The notes: a model not told the origin generated them from the sequence alone. 46,651 nt of DNA from Streptomyces barkulensis (GCF_002843305.1 NZ_PGSG01000035.1:1-46651), one strand, 5' to 3'. Shown: positions 1 to 8,600, counted from the stretch's first letter. Made by a program: numbers and translations.

Positions 1-901
1 TGAACGCTTCTCATCCTGAGCGCCAGGCGATCTCGATGGCGTGAACGGCGGCGACCGTGCGACCGATGCGGTTGGTGCTGCACCGGGCCTTGCGGAGGAT
101 CCGCCATTGCTTGAGGCGGGCGAAGGCGCGTTCGCCCGGGGCGCGCAGCCGGGCGTGGTCGCGGTTGTACTGCTGGTAGTGCTCGGGCAGGTCGCGATGA
201 CCGTAGTAGGGGGTGCGGACGGTCGCGCCGGCGCCCTGGTAGGCGCGGTCGGCCAGGACGAGGAGCTGACGGGACAGGCAGGCTTGGATCACACCGTGGG
301 CGCGGGCTGCGGTCAGGTCGTGCGTGCGGCCCGGTGTCGCGCGGGAGAACCAGAGCGGGGTGCCGTCCGGGCGGGCGATGACCTGCACGTTCATCCCGTG
401 GCGGCGGTGCTTCTGCGAGTAGTACGGCTCGTCCGCCGCGATGCGGTTGGTAGTGATCAAAGTGCCGTCGAGGATGACGAACCCCTCCGGCGGCAGCTCG
501 CGCAGGGCCTCGTGCAGGCTCGGGGCGCGCTCGGCGAGGAGGTCGACCGTTTCGCTCACGTACCGGCCGGCGGTGGCGGTGGAGATGCCGAACCCCGCTG
601 CGGCCTGGGCCAGGGTCTCGTTCTTGCGCAGGTGCACCAGGACCAGCAGGGCCTGGCGGAAGCAGCCCAGCTTCCGCCAGCGGGAGTTCAGCTCACGCCT
701 TCGGGCGTAGATGAGCCAGGAAACGTGCTCCACGACTTCGTGGGGGACGTCGAGCATGGCACGATACGGGACCAACAGGGCTCCTGTGTCGAGACGTTGG
801 CGAGTGAGATCACCAGCCGCAACGACCAGGAGCCCTGCCGCGTTACGGCCCCCCGACCACCAGCCGCCATCACCCACGAACCACAGGATGAGAAGCGTTC
901 A
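1..901 (-). mobile_element. IS5-family-like insertion sequence, copy 1
   Basis: Complete element bounded by perfect 18-bp terminal inverted repeats: TGAACGCTTCTCATCCTG at 1-18 and its reverse complement at 884-901. It carries a single DDE transposase gene that fills most of the element on the minus strand. The sequence is repeated, apparently base for base, at 45751-46651 in the same orientation. The outer flank lies outside the window, so a target-site duplication cannot be tested. Family assignment rests on the transposase type and element size. The ISL2/IS1031 part of IS5 is the likeliest group, but this was not checked. Confidence 0.9.
11..757 (-). CDS. IS5-family-like DDE transposase
   Basis: Cuts and joins the ends of its own insertion sequence. 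The 248-aa protein begins MLDVPHEVVEH, the usual type of start for this group. It has a helix-turn-helix at about residues 34-75 (FRQALLVLVHL to GRYVSETVD). An RNase H-like catalytic domain follows, with the acidic triad read as D97 (VILDGTLI), D170 (VLADRAYQG) and E209 (GERAFARLKQWR). A longer frame opens at 877 and would add 40 residues unlike the family, so the shorter start is preferred. No good ribosome binding site is visible at either start. The reading frame is intact, so the element may be active. Confidence 0.88.
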   Translation of the reverse strand: MLDVPHEVVEHVSWLIYARRRELNSRWRKLGCFRQALLVLVHLRKNETLAQAAAGFGISTATAGRYVSETVDLLAERAPSLHEALRELPPEGFVILDGTLITTNRIAADEPYYSQKHRRHGMNVQVIARPDGTPLWFSRATPGRTHDLTAARAHGVIQACLSRQLLVLADRAYQGAGATVRTPYYGHRDLPEHYQQYNRDHARLRAPGERAFARLKQWRILRKARCSTNRIGRTVAAVHAIEIAWRSG

Positions 902-1058
902 GTGGACCTTCCATACCTAATGTGACTCTTGGTGACGGCGCTCGAACGGGGAGTGGCTGTGCGGGTGCGGGCCGGGACTGTGCGGCCTGTACGGCGTGAC
1001 GGCTTCGTTTCGGGCGCTGTTGGACACGGGCACGGCGAACACGGAGGGGCTGGTGCAC
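902..1058. other. Gap between IS copy 1 and the XRE gene
   Basis: About 157 bases separate the IS right end from the regulator start. I see no gene here. The stretch ends with ACGGAGGGG, a good ribosome binding site for the XRE gene. No clear -35/-10 pair is visible. The IS may have replaced the native upstream promoter region of the regulator. Confidence 0.4.
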
Positions 1059-1946
1059 ATGGCTGTGGACGACAACAGCGCGGCACGCGGGATCCACACC
1101 ACGGACGGCGCGGACGGCACGTCCTGGGAACCCGACTGGGACGACGAGTACGCGCCGGTGGTGAAGGCCGCCGGCCGCCAGATCAAGCTGTGGCGAGAAG
1201 GTGCGGGCCTGACCCAGCAGGAGCTGGGCGACGCCATCGGCTACAGCCTGGGCATGGTCTCGGCCGTCGAGCGCGCCAAGCGGCTGCCGCACCCGGACTT
1301 CCTGGGCAAGGCGGACGAGGTCGTGGGCGCGAGCGGCAAGCTCGCCGCGATGAAGAAGGACGTGGAGGAGGCCCGGTACCCGAAGAAGGTGCGGGATCTG
1401 GCCAAGCTGGAGGCCGAAGTCGTTGAGATGGGTGGTTACAACAACCACAACATCCATGGCCTGTTGCAGACGGAGGAGTACGCGCGAGCGCTGTTCAACA
1501 TGAGGCGCCCGGCTCACTCCGAGGACGACCTCGAACGGTACGTGGCTGCTCGCATGGCCCGACAGGAGATCTTCAAGCGGAGGCCGACCCCGACACTGAC
1601 CTTTGTCCAGGAAGAGGCGACGCTTCGACGCCCGCTCGGGGGCAGAATGGTGCTGCGCCGCCAGCTCGAACACCTGCTGGAGATCGGTCGGTTGCGGCAC
1701 GTCGAGGTCCAGGTGATGCCGCTGGATCGTGAAGAGCATGCGGGGATGGGAGGTCAGCTCCAGGTGCTGAAGCTCAGGGACGGCACGGCGGTGGGCTACT
1801 GCGAGTCCCAGCTCAACACCCGTGTGGTCTCCGACCCCAAGGAAGTCCAGGTGCTTGAGCTGCGGTATGGCATCATCCGCGCCCAGGCTCTCAGCCCACG
1901 GGAGTCGCTGGCCTTCATCGAGAAACTGCTGGGAGAGATCACATGA
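1059..1946 (+). CDS. XRE-family helix-turn-helix regulator with DUF5753
   Basis: Cytoplasmic DNA-binding regulator of 295 aa. An XRE-type helix-turn-helix lies at about residues 38-75 (GRQIKLWREGAGLTQQELG, then a recognition-helix segment IGYSLGMVSAVERAKR). After it comes the long C-terminal domain typical of Streptomyces WhiJ/AbaA-type regulators (DUF5753; NIHGLLQTEEYARALF at about 122-137). The start at 1059 is chosen because GGAGGGG lies about 8-12 bases upstream; an in-frame ATG at 996 has no such site. The stop overlaps the DUF397 start by four bases (ATGA), as is usual for these pairs. The regulon is unknown. In the family such pairs affect development and antibiotic production; nothing here proves that for this one. 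Confidence 0.9.
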   Translation: MAVDDNSAARGIHTTDGADGTSWEPDWDDEYAPVVKAAGRQIKLWREGAGLTQQELGDAIGYSLGMVSAVERAKRLPHPDFLGKADEVVGASGKLAAMKKDVEEARYPKKVRDLAKLEAEVVEMGGYNNHNIHGLLQTEEYARALFNMRRPAHSEDDLERYVAARMARQEIFKRRPTPTLTFVQEEATLRRPLGGRMVLRRQLEHLLEIGRLRHVEVQVMPLDREEHAGMGGQLQVLKLRDGTAVGYCESQLNTRVVSDPKEVQVLELRYGIIRAQALSPRESLAFIEKLLGEIT

Positions 1947-2149
1947 CGCTCAAGCCCTCCGCCGGAGACGGTTCCGCGCCGAACTGGGTCAAGAGCAGCT
2001 ACAGCGGCAGCAACGACAACGACTGCGTCGAGGTTGCGGCCACCCCTGGCACCATCCACGTCCGCGACTCCAAGGACATACAGGGCCCGCGGCTCGCCTT
2101 CGCGCCTGGCGCGTGGGCCGACTTCCTGTCGCGCACAGCGGGTCACTGA
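1943..2149 (+). CDS. DUF397 protein, partner of the XRE regulator
   Basis: Small 68-aa protein with the DUF397 signature: NWVKSSYSGSNDNDCVEVA at about residues 14-32, then HVRDSKD and a C-terminal WADFL segment. Genes of this family almost always sit beside an XRE regulator and are proposed to bind it and modulate its activity. Its ATGA overlap with the upstream regulator gene implies translational coupling. No membrane segment or signal peptide is visible. Confidence 0.9.
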   Translation: MTLKPSAGDGSAPNWVKSSYSGSNDNDCVEVAATPGTIHVRDSKDIQGPRLAFAPGAWADFLSRTAGH

Positions 2150-2167
2150 CCTCCAGCGGCCCGCACT

Positions 2168-2195
2168 CCCGCGCCCGGCCCCGGCTGGGCGCGGG
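2168..2195. terminator. Bidirectional hairpin between convergent operons
   Basis: Perfect 9-bp inverted repeat CCCGCGCCC / GGGCGCGGG with a 10-base loop. It lies between the DUF397 stop at 2149 and the end of the minus-strand toxin operon at 2239. It could stop transcription from both sides. There is no T-tract, which is common for Streptomyces terminators. Confidence 0.65.
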
Positions 2196-2238
2196 ACGCG
2201 TCGCCGTGCGGCGGCTGGAAGAGTCTGCCCTGCCTTGT

Positions 2239-3216
2239 TCAGGCATCCGCCCAGGCGCCGAAGGCGCGGGCGGCGGCCGACACGGCCGCACCGGCGGTGC
2301 CGACGGACGCCCCGGGGCCGGCGGCCAGATCGAGTGCGAGGGGCGCGGCGTCCGCCGAGCCGTCCACGCGGATCCGGCAGTCGACCGAGGCCAGGGGCAT
2401 CGCCGTGTCCGGCGGTGGGAGTACCAGGACGGCGAGTTCCGCCCCGCGCAGGGCGGCCCCGCTCTTCTCCAGAGAGCCGGAGACCTCCCGCGCCAGGAGA
2501 CCGGCGTTCTCCTCCAGCGAGGTGGGGTGCAGATCGAACCGCTCCTCGAAGGCCACGGCCCCGAAGCCGCGCAGCGCCGTGACGCGGACGCCCAGCGTCC
2601 TGGCGCTGCGGACGCCGTCGCGGTGCAGGACGTAGACGGCGGTCATGGCCACTCGCAGTGACCCGGCCACCGGGCCGTCCCCGTCGCGGGGAATTCGCCA
2701 CCGCCATCGGCGGCTCTCCAGGCGGTGCGGCGCATGCCCGTGCGCCAGCGCTTCGAGCCCGGCACCCGGAGAGTCGCCCAGCAGCCACCATCCGCCGTGG
2801 TCCACGGCGAACAGGCGGCCCGCCTCGTCCACGGCGAGCAGCGAGTCGCCGTCCGTGCGGCCGAAGGGGAAGAGCCGTACGCCGAGCGCCTCGGCCAGTT
2901 CACCGAACACCTGGTGGGCGTGCCGGGCCAGAGCCGGATCGACGGTGGCCCCGGTGGCCGCGCACTCCCTCCCCGCCCCGGCGGGCGGTATGCGCAGGCC
3001 GTGGAACTCCCGGAGCGCCCGCTCCGCCGCGGGGAAGAGCTCCCACCGGGCCGGGTGCGGGCCCGAAACCGGGGAGACCGCGCTCAGCACTTCCAGCAGC
3101 GCCGTCATCGCCTGCTCCCGTACGTCCCGGCCGGGGCTCCAGCCACCGGCCCGCAGCGCCGGGTGCTCCTCCACGGGTTCCATGGCGTCCACGAGATCCA
3201 CGGAGGCTGCCCTCAC
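2239..3216 (-). CDS. SUKH-3 immunity protein with C-terminal extension
   Basis: Predicted cytoplasmic immunity protein of 325 aa, last gene of the toxin operon. Residues 1-165 carry a SUKH-3-type domain: AGGWSPGRDV near residue 24, a WELFPAAERALREFHGL segment, then LFPFGRTDGDSLLAVDE and GWWLLGDSP. SUKH proteins neutralise nuclease and deaminase toxins of polymorphic systems. The remaining 160 residues (RVAMTAVYVLHRDG onward) are not part of that domain and I do not recognise them. The GTG start at 3216 is chosen because it overlaps the stop of the upstream deaminase gene (GTGA); a longer frame to 3408 would run far back into that gene. Likely the antidote of the deaminase directly upstream. 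Confidence 0.8.
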   Translation of the reverse strand: MRAASVDLVDAMEPVEEHPALRAGGWSPGRDVREQAMTALLEVLSAVSPVSGPHPARWELFPAAERALREFHGLRIPPAGAGRECAATGATVDPALARHAHQVFGELAEALGVRLFPFGRTDGDSLLAVDEAGRLFAVDHGGWWLLGDSPGAGLEALAHGHAPHRLESRRWRWRIPRDGDGPVAGSLRVAMTAVYVLHRDGVRSARTLGVRVTALRGFGAVAFEERFDLHPTSLEENAGLLAREVSGSLEKSGAALRGAELAVLVLPPPDTAMPLASVDCRIRVDGSADAAPLALDLAAGPGASVGTAGAAVSAAARAFGAWADA

Positions 3217-3602
3217 GCGCTCAGGATCCGCACGGACAGCCTCTCCAGGAGGGCCGTGCACGAACGGCATGGCGGGGTCGGCTGCCCGTGCTCGGGGTCG
3301 CCCTGCTCGCGGATCTTCCGGCACATGATCGCCGATTCCTCGAAGTGCGGGCGCGCCTCGTCGAGGGTGGCTGTACGGCCGTCCGTACGCTCCTGGTCCA
3401 GACGCCACAGCTGGTCGGAGACGAGCGCGGACTCGGCGCAGTAGCCGATGAACGGCTCCCAGTGTTCAGGAGGGAGCGCGTCGAAGAACTCCCGTACCGC
3501 CGGATGCAGTTCGGGCCGCCCGTCCCCGGTCAGGTTCGTCTGGCTCACGACCGTGCCCCGGATGAGCAGGGAGGCGGCGACGCCGGGAACGCCGTCAGAC
3601 AT
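3213..3602 (-). CDS. YwqJ-type deaminase (toxin domain), cassette 1
   Basis: A 129-aa stand-alone deaminase of the YwqJ-related group. It has the CAE zinc/catalytic motif (FIGYCAESALVSDQL at about residues 52-66) and the PCxxC motif (TPPCRSCTALLERL at about 108-121). The N-terminal ASLLIRGTVVSQTN and HPAVREFF segments also match the family. Such domains are usually the C-terminal tips of large secreted toxins, so this is probably a displaced toxin module or an intracellular member of the family. It overlaps the preceding SUKH-3 gene by eight bases and the following SUKH-3 gene by four. No secretion signal is visible. The substrate, nucleotide or nucleic acid, is not known. Confidence 0.8.
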   Translation of the reverse strand: MSDGVPGVAASLLIRGTVVSQTNLTGDGRPELHPAVREFFDALPPEHWEPFIGYCAESALVSDQLWRLDQERTDGRTATLDEARPHFEESAIMCRKIREQGDPEHGQPTPPCRSCTALLERLSVRILSA

Positions 3603-4095
3603 AGAAATCCTCCGCGTCCTCCATGTCCGCCGTCATGAAGTTGGTGACGGCTTGCAGCGCATCATCGCCCAGGTAGTAGTTGCCCGTGTGGTGCATGAGG
3701 AAGAAGCGCCCTCTGCCGTCCACCAGCATGACGGCACCGTCATAGGTGTCGAAGCCCAACGGGAAAAGACTTTCTCCCAGCTCCCCGGAGAACTCCTCGA
3801 TTCCCTCGGCGTCCCCCTTGTATGCAAAACCCGGCTTCGTCACGAAGTGGTTCTCGGGACTGTCGTCAAAGAGGATCCTGAGCCCCCCGAAGCTCCGGAT
3901 GAAGTCACGCGCATACTCGGAGACAACATAGGAGACGCCGTACTCGGCGGCCTGTTCCCGAGCCTTCTGGATGAGTGCGTCCGCTTCGGCGCCGATGTCG
4001 CGCTCGGGACTCCAACCGTACTGGCGGAACCATGCCTCGGCCTCTTGCCGAGACGAAGGAAATCTCATCGCCTCTCCGTCTTTCTCTTTCCTCAC
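3595..4095 (-). CDS. SUKH-3 immunity protein
   Basis: A 166-aa SUKH-3 family protein of ordinary length. Key segments are AEAWFRQYGWSPERDIG at about residues 20-36, FGGLRILF near 70, GESLFPLGFD near 111, GAVMLVDGRGRFFLMH and YYLGDDALQAV near the C-terminus. It probably binds and neutralises the YwqJ deaminase encoded just upstream. The start is a GTG at 4095, overlapping that gene's stop (GTGA); an internal ATG at 4068 is an alternative. It overlaps the next deaminase gene by eight bases, so the cassettes are tightly coupled. Confidence 0.85.
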   Translation of the reverse strand: MRKEKDGEAMRFPSSRQEAEAWFRQYGWSPERDIGAEADALIQKAREQAAEYGVSYVVSEYARDFIRSFGGLRILFDDSPENHFVTKPGFAYKGDAEGIEEFSGELGESLFPLGFDTYDGAVMLVDGRGRFFLMHHTGNYYLGDDALQAVTNFMTADMEDAEDFYV

Positions 4096-4424
4096 TTGTG
4101 GGCCGTCACCCCGAGGACGGGAAGCATGTGCTCACAGGAACGACACGGTTTCTTGTAGTCGCCATGAGCGAGGTTTTCCTCGGAGGTCACGGACTCGCCG
4201 ATCTGCCGGGTGTGGACTATGGCTCCCGACAACGCTTCACGCGCGTCCTCCACCGTGCGGATCCTCGTCCCGTCAGGATCAATCTGGTGCAGCCGGTCGG
4301 AAATAAGGGACACCTCCGCACACTTGCCATGCCCGGCTCCTGTTCTCTTCCCCTTTTCGGTGAGTTCGGTTTCCACCTGCTTCAACGCGTCCGCGACGGC
4401 GGGGTGGGTTTCGGGGATCCTCAT
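4092..4424 (-). CDS. YwqJ-type deaminase, cassette 2, possibly N-truncated
   Basis: A 110-aa YwqJ-related deaminase with HPAVADAL near the start, the catalytic GKCAEVSLISDRL at about residues 34-46 and KKPCRSCEHMLPVLGV near the C-terminus. Read upstream of the ATG, the same frame continues without a stop to about 4518. It encodes ALLHDGVITSHTSTTKKHG, which resembles the N-terminus of the neighbouring deaminase at 3213-3602 (SLLIRGTVVSQTN). That stretch has no ATG, GTG or TTG start. So either the protein begins at a rare CTG near 4475, or the gene has lost its N-terminal strand by recombination. A SUKH-3 gene follows with a four-base overlap. Confidence 0.75.
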   Translation of the reverse strand: MRIPETHPAVADALKQVETELTEKGKRTGAGHGKCAEVSLISDRLHQIDPDGTRIRTVEDAREALSGAIVHTRQIGESVTSEENLAHGDYKKPCRSCEHMLPVLGVTAHK

Positions 4425-4480
4425 GCCGTGCTTCTTGGTGGTGCTGGTGTGCGAGGTGATGACACCGTCATGCAGGAGGG

Positions 4481-5116
4481 CTACCCGAGCGTGCCGCCGA
4501 TGCGTTCGCGTATGCCCTCAGGCAGCGGGTACGGGATCTCCCGTGGGAGTCCGGCCGATGCCTGGTCCAGGCGATCGGCTGTGACATCACGGTGAATCGC
4601 CCGAGCGGAGTTGGTGATATCCGAGATCCGGACGACCCACTTCTCCACATACCGTTCCACGGCTTCGCCCGACAGACCGATCTGAATGGCGCGGTACGGC
4701 AGGGGTTGAAGCGTGATCGAACGTTCCGGATCCCACTGGACCCTCACGGGACTGGCCCTCAGCTGCTCCTTCCACGCCCCCACATCGGCGTGGACCTTCG
4801 GTGCGTAGTGGCTGAGACTCGCATGAGAGAGTGCCCACTCGAACCCCTCCCTCGTCATCTCGATGGCGAGGACCCTTTCCTGGCCCGGCTTGGTGGCCCA
4901 ACCGGAGCGGTACATCATCCACAGGAACGACGGCTTGATCCACGTCATCCGCTCACGTTTGAAAGGGGCCACAAACGTGCCGGCGGCGAGCGCGGCATCG
5001 GCTATCGCCGGCGCGTACGCCTGGTACACCGTGATGGTCTCCTCCGTGAAACGCGCTCTCACCTGCCGGTCCGCCACGGGCAGCGGTGCGTTCGTGGCTC
5101 CTCCCCCGGACGTCAT
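4481..5116 (-). CDS. DUF4291 protein
   Basis: A 211-aa protein with the DUF4291 signature: RARFTEETITVYQAYAPAI at about residues 18-36, then FKRERMTWIKPSFLWMMYRS at about 52-71 and ALSHASLSHY near 95. The family is widespread in Streptomyces and no activity is established to my knowledge. The ATG at 5116 overlaps the stop of the upstream gene (ATGA), so it is translated as part of the toxin operon. No signal peptide or membrane segment is visible. Its place between an immunity candidate and deaminase cassettes suggests a conflict-related role, but that is inference. Confidence 0.8.
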   Translation of the reverse strand: MTSGGGATNAPLPVADRQVRARFTEETITVYQAYAPAIADAALAAGTFVAPFKRERMTWIKPSFLWMMYRSGWATKPGQERVLAIEMTREGFEWALSHASLSHYAPKVHADVGAWKEQLRASPVRVQWDPERSITLQPLPYRAIQIGLSGEAVERYVEKWVVRISDITNSARAIHRDVTADRLDQASAGLPREIPYPLPEGIRERIGGTLG

Positions 5117-5667
5117 GCCGGCGTCCCCTCCGCCCAGGCACTGGAACGCCGGACGACGGGCCCGTCGACGCGCAGGGCGCCGGCCGTGTACGCGGCCCAG
5201 CGCAACTCCTGGCATCCGAAGAAGGACTCGCCCCAGCTGTCGACCCAGATGTGCACGCGTGAGGGACCGGCCCGTGTGACGTCCCACCACTGCCACCCCC
5301 TGGAGTCGTCATCGGGGTCGAACCGGTAGAGCCAGTTCTGGAGCGACCACGGCCTGCTCCGGGTGTGGGACTCGTACGCGCCACGACCATCCCCGGCGAA
5401 GTCCGGGACCTCTTCACCGCCCGGTGCGCAGACCGCCGCGAACCAGCCCGGTACGCCCTCGGTGGGGAGTTCCTCCTGCTCGAAGTCGGCGGCGATCCCC
5501 AGGCTCACCGCGGCCGACAGGACCGAGCGAAGACGCTCGGCGTACCGGCCCGGATCACCGGGGAGGTCCACCGTGAACTCGGAGAGGACGGGGGGAGCCG
5601 ATTCGGCGGCAGGGCGGCGTCGAAGACGCTCCGCCTCCGCCTCCAGACTTTCCTCGCTGTGCATCAT
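5113..5667 (-). CDS. Hypothetical protein, candidate immunity for RHS tip
   Basis: A 184-aa acidic, tryptophan-rich protein that I do not recognise. The N-terminal half is helical and charged; the middle has SLQNWLYRFDPDDDSRGW and QWWDVTRAG segments. There is no signal peptide. It starts ten bases after the stop of the RHS toxin gene, the usual place for the cognate immunity gene of an RHS protein. It overlaps the DUF4291 gene by four bases. I infer that it protects against the C-terminal tip of the RHS protein. The alternative is an unrelated operon passenger. Confidence 0.6.
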   Translation of the reverse strand: MMHSEESLEAEAERLRRRPAAESAPPVLSEFTVDLPGDPGRYAERLRSVLSAAVSLGIAADFEQEELPTEGVPGWFAAVCAPGGEEVPDFAGDGRGAYESHTRSRPWSLQNWLYRFDPDDDSRGWQWWDVTRAGPSRVHIWVDSWGESFFGCQELRWAAYTAGALRVDGPVVRRSSAWAEGTPA

Positions 5668-5677
5668 CGGGTGAGAA

Positions 5678-8600
5678 TCATCCTTCTTGAATTACGCGCC
5701 CCGAGCCGGGGACAACGGAATTCCTGAGTTGGCCGAGGAGATTGTTCGGAATTCCGTAGAGATCCGGCCCCTTGGTGGGATCGGAGATCTCGGGGTACTC
5801 CTTGAGGAGTTGCTTCCACTCCTGCCGGGTGAACGCGGAGCCGTCCGGGTGCTCGTCCTTGTCCTGGGGCAGGGCGTCGGCTCTGACGGCATCACGGTAC
5901 GCACGGGGAACGTCGAAGGCGACGATCTGTCCCCCGTCACCGCGGAACTCGGTGGTGTGCCTGATGTCTCCGCTCATGTTCACGTAGAGCTTTCCGTTCC
6001 CTGTGATCGTCACCTCGCCGTTGTCTCCGATGTGTACTCGCTGACTCAGCGGGTGATCGGTCTGTTTACGGTAGACGGTCACGACGTCCCCGTTCTCGCA
6101 GTCGGGTGCGAGGCCGAGGGGGTCGGTCCAGGTGTGGGGGTTGTGGACGTAGGTGGCGGGGTTGGGGGCGGGGGCCAGGCCGAGGGGGTCGGGGGTGGTG
6201 TAGCGGCCGGTGTCGGGGTCGTAGTGGCGGAAGTGGTTGTAGTGCAGGCCGGTCTCGGGGTCGGCGTACTGGCCGGGGAACCGCAGGGGGGTGTAGGCGG
6301 TGGCGTCGCGGTTCCAGGTGGTGGTGCCCCACAGGGTGGTGCGGGTGTGCCAGGCGATCTCGCCCGTCTCGTCGACGAGTTCGGTGGGGGTACCGGCCAG
6401 GTCGGTGACGATGGCGAAGAACCGCCGGTCGATCTCGCTCTGGTCGCCGGGGTCGAGGAGGCGCTCGGTCTGGGCCAGGGGACGGTGGCCGTCGTGATCC
6501 CAGGTCAGCACCGTGTGGGTGGCGGTGTTGGACTCCTCGGCCAGGCGGGTGCCGTCCCAGGTGAACAGGGTCTCCTCGGCGACCTCGCCGTCGGCGGTCA
6601 GGCGCTGCTTGGCGGTGCGGCGGCCCAGTGGGTCGTAGCGGTAGCGCCAGACGGTGCCGTCGGGGGTGGTGCAGGAGACCAGGCGGTCCTCGGCGTCCCA
6701 CGCGTAGCGCCAGGTTTCGGGTTTGCGGGACAGTCGGGTCTTCTGGCGCAGGACGGTGCGGCCGGCCGCGTCGTGGGTGTATCGGATACGGCCGGCCTGG
6801 GTGATGCGGGTGCCGTCGTAGGTGCGTTCGCCGCGGGCCTCGGGGTGCGGGGCGGCGTCGGGCCAGGAGGCGGAGGTCTGGTTGCCCGCCGTGTCGTAGG
6901 CGTAGGTCTCGGTCCAGTCCTCGGCGGTGACGGTCAGGGGCCGGCCGACCGGGTCGAGGCCGTAGTGGCGGGTGGTGCCGGTGAGGTGATCGGTGACGGC
7001 GGTGAGGTGGCCGTCGGGACGGTAGGCGTAGCCGCGGGAGCGCAGGGTGCGGCCCTGGGCGGCCAGGGTCTGTTCGGTGGGGCGGCCCAGGGCGTCGAAG
7101 GCGGTGGCCAGGGTGACGGGCCGGTCGGTGGCGCCGAAGGAGCGTTCCAGCTCACGTCCGAGTGCGTCGTGGGTGAAGGCGAGGGGGTGGCCGGAGGCGG
7201 TCAGGGCGGTGCGGTTGCCCGCCGTGTCGTAGGCCAGTTCGGTGACCGCGCCGGTGGGGGTGGTGCGGGAGGTGCGGCGGCCCAGGACGTCGTAGGTGTA
7301 GCGGGTGGTGCGGCCGTCGACCGTCTCGGCCAGGACCCGACCGAGGATGTCGCGCTCCACGGTGAGGCTGGAGGTGGGCGAGGCGGCGCCTGCGGGGCGT
7401 CCTGCGGCGTCGTAGGAGTACTCGGTGCGGGCGCCGTCGGCGTCCTTGGCCACCAGGCGGCCGAGGACGTCGTGTTCGTAGCGGATCTCGTGGCCGAGCG
7501 GAGTGGTACGGGCCGTCAGGCGCCCGGCCGCGTCGTGGGCGTAGGCGACGGTGCGGCCGTCGAAGTCGGTCTCGGACACCAGCCGGCCGGCCCGGTCGTA
7601 GGTGTAATTCCAGTTCAGTCCCTGGGGGTTGGTGACCTGAGTGAGGCGCAGCTCGGTGTCGTGGGCGAACTCGTAGCGTGCCCCGTCCGGGCCGGTGCGG
7701 GCGGCGAGCCGGTCGAAGTGGGTGTGCTCGAAGCGGGTGGTGCCGCCGTTCGGATCGGTGTGGGAGGTGCAGTTGCCCTCGCCGTCCCAGGTCCACGACT
7801 CGGTGGTGCCGTCCGGGGCGGTGCGGCGGGCCGGTTTCCCCTCGACCGTCCACTCCAGGCGGGTGACCGCGCCGAGTGGGTCGGTGACGGCGACGGGTCG
7901 GCCGAACGCGTCGCGGGTGACGGTGGTGGTGTGACCGGCCGCATCGGTGACCGTCAGCGGCAGTCCGGCGGAGTCGTTCGTCACGTGCTGAGCGGCGCCC
8001 GCCGGGTCGGTGACGGTCACCGGAGCACCGGTGCTGTCGTGGGTGAAGGCCGTGGTCGCGCCGTCGGGCGCGGTGAGGGAGATGTGGTTGCCGCGCTCGT
8101 CCCATCCCTGACGCCAGATGCCGCCGTCGGGGCCGGTGATCTCGACGGGGAGGTTGAGGTCGTTGTGGCGGGCGGTGGCGGTGCTGCCGTCGGGCAGGGT
8201 GATCGCGGTGACGTTGCCCGCCTCGTCGTACGCCCAGGTCGTGGTGCGGCCCAGTCCGTCGGTGCGGGTCAGCAGGTTGTCCCGGTCGTCCCAGGTCTGG
8301 CGGACGGTGTGGCCGGCCGGGTCGGTACGGGCGGTGACCTGGCGCAGGCCGTTGATCTCCAGGGCGGTGACGGCGCCGGTGGAGTCGGTGTAGCGGGTGA
8401 CCTGGTTCCCGGCCCCGTCCGTGCCGTACGTGCCGTACTCGAAGGTGGAGGAGAGGAAGCCGTCGGGGCCGGTGGTGCGCACCACGCGGCCGGCGTCGTC
8501 GTAGGCGTATTCGAAGGCGGAGTCGTTGCGGTCGGTCCAGGAGGTGATCCGTGCGTCCCGGTCGTAGGTGAAGCGCAGGGCCCGGCCGGAGGAGTTGACC

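Noticed and set aside
2239..3408. Longer SUKH-3 frame starting at 3408
   Set aside because: It would overlap the deaminase gene by nearly 200 bases; the GTG at 3216 in a GTGA junction fits the domain start.
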